A stretch of DNA of 64,000 nucleotides, taken from the NCBI GenBank assembly GCA_013396915.1, contig VWZL01000108.1:124001-188000 (forward strand), read 5' to 3'. Below the pieces are notes generated by a model. The model did no database searches. It was not told the DNA's origin and saw nothing but the letters and a program-made list of their open reading frames with translations. The position numbers and the translations under genes are program-made. The DNA is from Stercorarius parasiticus. Its lineage: Eukaryota > Chordata > Aves > Charadriiformes > Stercorariidae. This document shows, in pieces, positions 61,456 through 64,000 of the stretch. The stretch's first letter is position 1; every line of letters starts with the position of its first letter.

Positions 61456-63844
61456 GTAGTCTGAGAAACAAGAAACTGCAGCTGAGACTGGAATGTGGCA
61501 CCTTATAAATAAGGCAGGAGACAAGATGCACTCTGATGGCTGAATACAGTAAGGTTATTCAGCTCTAAGCCTGCCTAATCACTGAAGTCAAATGTAATGA
61601 ATTTACTGGTGTGATCAAGGCCTGAGGGAGGAAATTTTCCCCTTTTGCAGGAACGGCACCATATGTGTCCAGGAAATCCTTTGGCCAAGGCCGGGGGCGT
61701 TGCTCCAGTGCACATGTACAGAGGATGAGAGAATGCCACTGTGGGCACCACCGTGGGCAGCCGTGCTAGAAATATGCTGGGGAGGGAAAGGAAGGCCCCT
61801 GAGCTCTGGTACCTACGGAGGATCTTAGGTAGGCAGTCTGGAGAAGCGTGGTGCTGTGGCACAACTTGGAGTACACTTAGCCATGGTCACTGCTTTGGCT
61901 GCTGGGTAATCCATCCCTCCCCAAACCAGATTTTAAATAGAAGTGAGAAATTGCCCAAGTACTTGGCCTACTTTTGGGCAGCCCAAGCCAAGTGCCGAGC
62001 TGCTCATTCTGTACCGGTAACTCCTCAGCAAAGGCTGAGACATCCTGACCCCTCTATATATTCTGCCCACCACAAGCGCCGGGTGCAGGGCTGGATGAGG
62101 TATTTCCACAGTGCAGCCACGAGCTGCATCCTGCCCTTCCAAAGGGAGTTAGAGCACTGAAGCTTTAGACACATCCTCCACATAAAGTTTTGGTCTTCAT
62201 CAATATGCTAGCAAGTCACTTTTAGCACATTACTGAGTCGCCATTGCAGTCAACAGATTTTGGCAGGCAGCTCATGGGATTTTAAAGCTGTGGCTATCCA
62301 TTACTAAGAAAAATAGTTGCCTACGTTGTTGTTAAGAAAGCAAAATGAAAAGATGAGTACCACAGTGAACTCTGTAATACTGCGTCCTGTAGTTTCACAG
62401 GTATCCAGAAAGGCACAGGTTTACGATAAGCTGTTTCCAGGACTGCTGAAATGACTGAAGATGCTCTCATTTGATGCTTTAGATTAATGAGGAAGAGAAT
62501 AACCCCATGTGACTTTTACTCAGATTCAGTGAGGAAAATAAAGGGAGGAAATAATGTCTGAGGCATGGAAAAGAACAGGTGTAACAGCAATAGAAATGTT
62601 ACTTTCAGATCTTATACAAAAGCTTAAACACCATTCTTATAAAATACATCTCCACGGATGTTAGTCTTGTGCAAAAGAAGCAAAAAGTGAGGGAAAGAAA
62701 ATATCAGGCCTCAAATGGACCAGCATGAGGAACTGCCTCCTTCTTGGAGTACATGGAGTCCAAGGACAGAGTTGTCCTTGGAGTGTTTTCAAGGCATCCA
62801 AATTCCCAGCATGTCCGTACATTTCTTGATTAAATCCCCAGCAAGCTTAAGGCTACCAGTGTACCTTGCCCATTTCTTAGCTTTTGCCCAGATTCAGATC
62901 ATCTCAACATGCTTTTGATATACTGGAAGGGTCAACACATAAGCATTCCCCATAGGAGGCATCTGGGATGGCTGAAAGGAAAATAGCCACCTTCTAGGTG
63001 AGGTTGTGTGTTAGTGACTTTCACTACCATACGTGTCACTGTCACAGCAAAGACAAAGACAAAAATGAGCAAAAGAGGCCATTAAATGCTACTCAAACAA
63101 ACCTCCCACGGCCACACCACCAGAAAAACCATGTGCCCCACCTATTCGTTGACAACTGCGCCAGCTCTGCAAATATCATGGGGAAGATCAATGGCAACAA
63201 AACATCAATTTTGTTCTATTTTCTTTATGACTATGGTGCTTCTATATGACAGTCCTCATGCAGATGGGGCCATCTCATGTAGCCCGAATCCAGGCTACGG
63301 CACCATGAGTTGAGTCTGAGCAATTCTACTGCTGCTGGGGAAAAGCAAAGGTGACAGGTGTCAGTTAAAACCTCTACAGGCATCCGAAAGTGCTAAAACA
63401 CAGACAAGCCGTCACGTGAAATGGTGAAAGAGCCACTGGAGTCTGAGGCCCATTTTGCAATGGGCAGAATTTGCCTTGAACTCCTGCCTTACATGAGTCA
63501 CTCAGCCTCACACCTCACAATATTGAAGGATGCTATAATTAGTGAGAAACGTATGACATCGTCATGTCTTGGATAACACATAAAGATATCTCTAGCATTG
63601 AAACATAAAATAATAAAAGTAACTGATGCTATTAAATAACAAAAGTAAGTTTATTTTATCAACATTATAAATATTTTCTTTCCCTCCATTTAAGTCCAAA
63701 ATGAGATAGTAAAACCAGTACAGTGGAACAATTCAGGAGCTCCTCAGTTCTGCTGAAAAGGGTCCCCTTTAACAAAAAATTAAATGGCAAATGACATCTT
63801 GTCAGTTCCTAGGTACTTTGTCATTCAAATAGCACAGTTCTAAA

Positions 63845-63935
63845 AGTGTGTGTGCATATGTGTGTGTGAGTCTATATATATGCATACAAATACTTATAAA
63901 TATACATATATATAGGAATATACACACATAAATAG
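63845..63935. repeat. TG/TA simple-sequence patch
   Basis: Interrupted (TG)n at 63847-63868, then alternating TATATA and CATATATATA words to about 63925 and an ACACACA stretch. A degenerate dinucleotide microsatellite. Confidence 0.8.
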
Positions 63936-64000
63936 ACACAGCCACAGAACAGACACTTTTAGTAAATCAAAATGTTTATAAGTAATTTAAGTGGGTTCTC

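Larger units (their letters stand above)
60931..63990. other. Non-coding DNA with a possible exon at 61651-61828
   Basis: A pyrimidine tract ending CCCCTTTTGCAG (to 61650) is a good splice acceptor, and CTTAG/GTAGGC at 61828/61829 is a plausible donor, so a 178-base plus-strand exon is possible. No frame shows a known domain. 61416-61436 is a perfect T12/A9 palindrome followed by A/G-rich DNA. 63840-63950 is a TG/TA simple-sequence patch. Confidence 0.35.

Noticed and set aside
61741..62160. 139-codon plus-strand frame as a gene
   Set aside because: No family resemblance, and the in-frame upstream exon segment contains a stop.
1..64000. Prokaryotic-style systems (CRISPR, defence islands, toxin-antitoxin, phage)
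   Set aside because: Gene density, repeats and CpG pattern are those of a bird nuclear genome; no regularly spaced repeats or operon-like frames.

Overview
This is a vertebrate nuclear window, almost certainly from a bird. Four CR1 LINE 3' ends are present, carrying the avian-type ORF2 C-terminus and the short octamer-like tail (ATTCTATG / ATTCTGTG). Two LTRs belong to the class that starts TGTCCTG... and ends ...CCACA(A/G)CA and that is common in bird genomes. There are no primate- or rodent-type SINEs, and the background is AT-rich and intron-like with one sharp CpG island. No prokaryotic gene organisation, CRISPR array, tRNA or rRNA gene was recognised. Nearly all short open reading frames look like chance frames, and I could not support a single protein-coding exon.

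Layout. 1-10.0 kb is unique, AT-rich non-coding DNA with poly(A) tracts and one very good CTCF-type core (2.32 kb). 10.0-10.85 kb holds two CR1 copies tail to tail, one interrupted by a single N that hides about 300 bases of missing element. 10.9-25.4 kb is unique sequence with a candidate conserved non-coding block at 14.2-14.5 kb. 25.4-26.6 kb is a heavily decayed CR1/L3-like LINE. 27.7-28.1 kb is a CR1 3' end abutting an AT-rich array of TTACAATT units. 28.1-37.0 kb is unique sequence, with a stretch at 34.2-35.1 kb that looks like conserved developmental enhancer DNA. 37.0-38.5 kb is a CpG island interrupted by a 283-base assembly gap. On the minus strand the island carries a TATA box, a short exon with no ATG and a consensus splice donor, so it is probably the promoter and non-coding first exon of a gene whose body lies toward lower coordinates. 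38.5-63.99 kb is mostly unique DNA. It is broken by a solo ERVL-type LTR with a perfect 5-bp target duplication (43.2-43.8 kb), a related LTR in opposite orientation (50.5-51.0 kb), a CR1 3' end (53.1-53.55 kb), a strikingly well-preserved MIR/CORE-SINE (57.5 kb) and a second conserved-element candidate (60.6-60.9 kb).

How it fits together. The simplest reading is a regulatory landscape around the promoter of one gene transcribed leftward from about 38.04 kb. The first 37 kb would be its first intron (or part of it), and 38.5-64 kb its upstream flank. The candidate enhancer blocks and the CTCF-type site fit that reading, but the gene cannot be named from the sequence. I found no convincing novel biological system. 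The items most worth following are the CpG-island promoter with its gap, the MIR that is too well kept for its age, the enhancer-like blocks, and the hidden deletion or assembly fault at base 10321.
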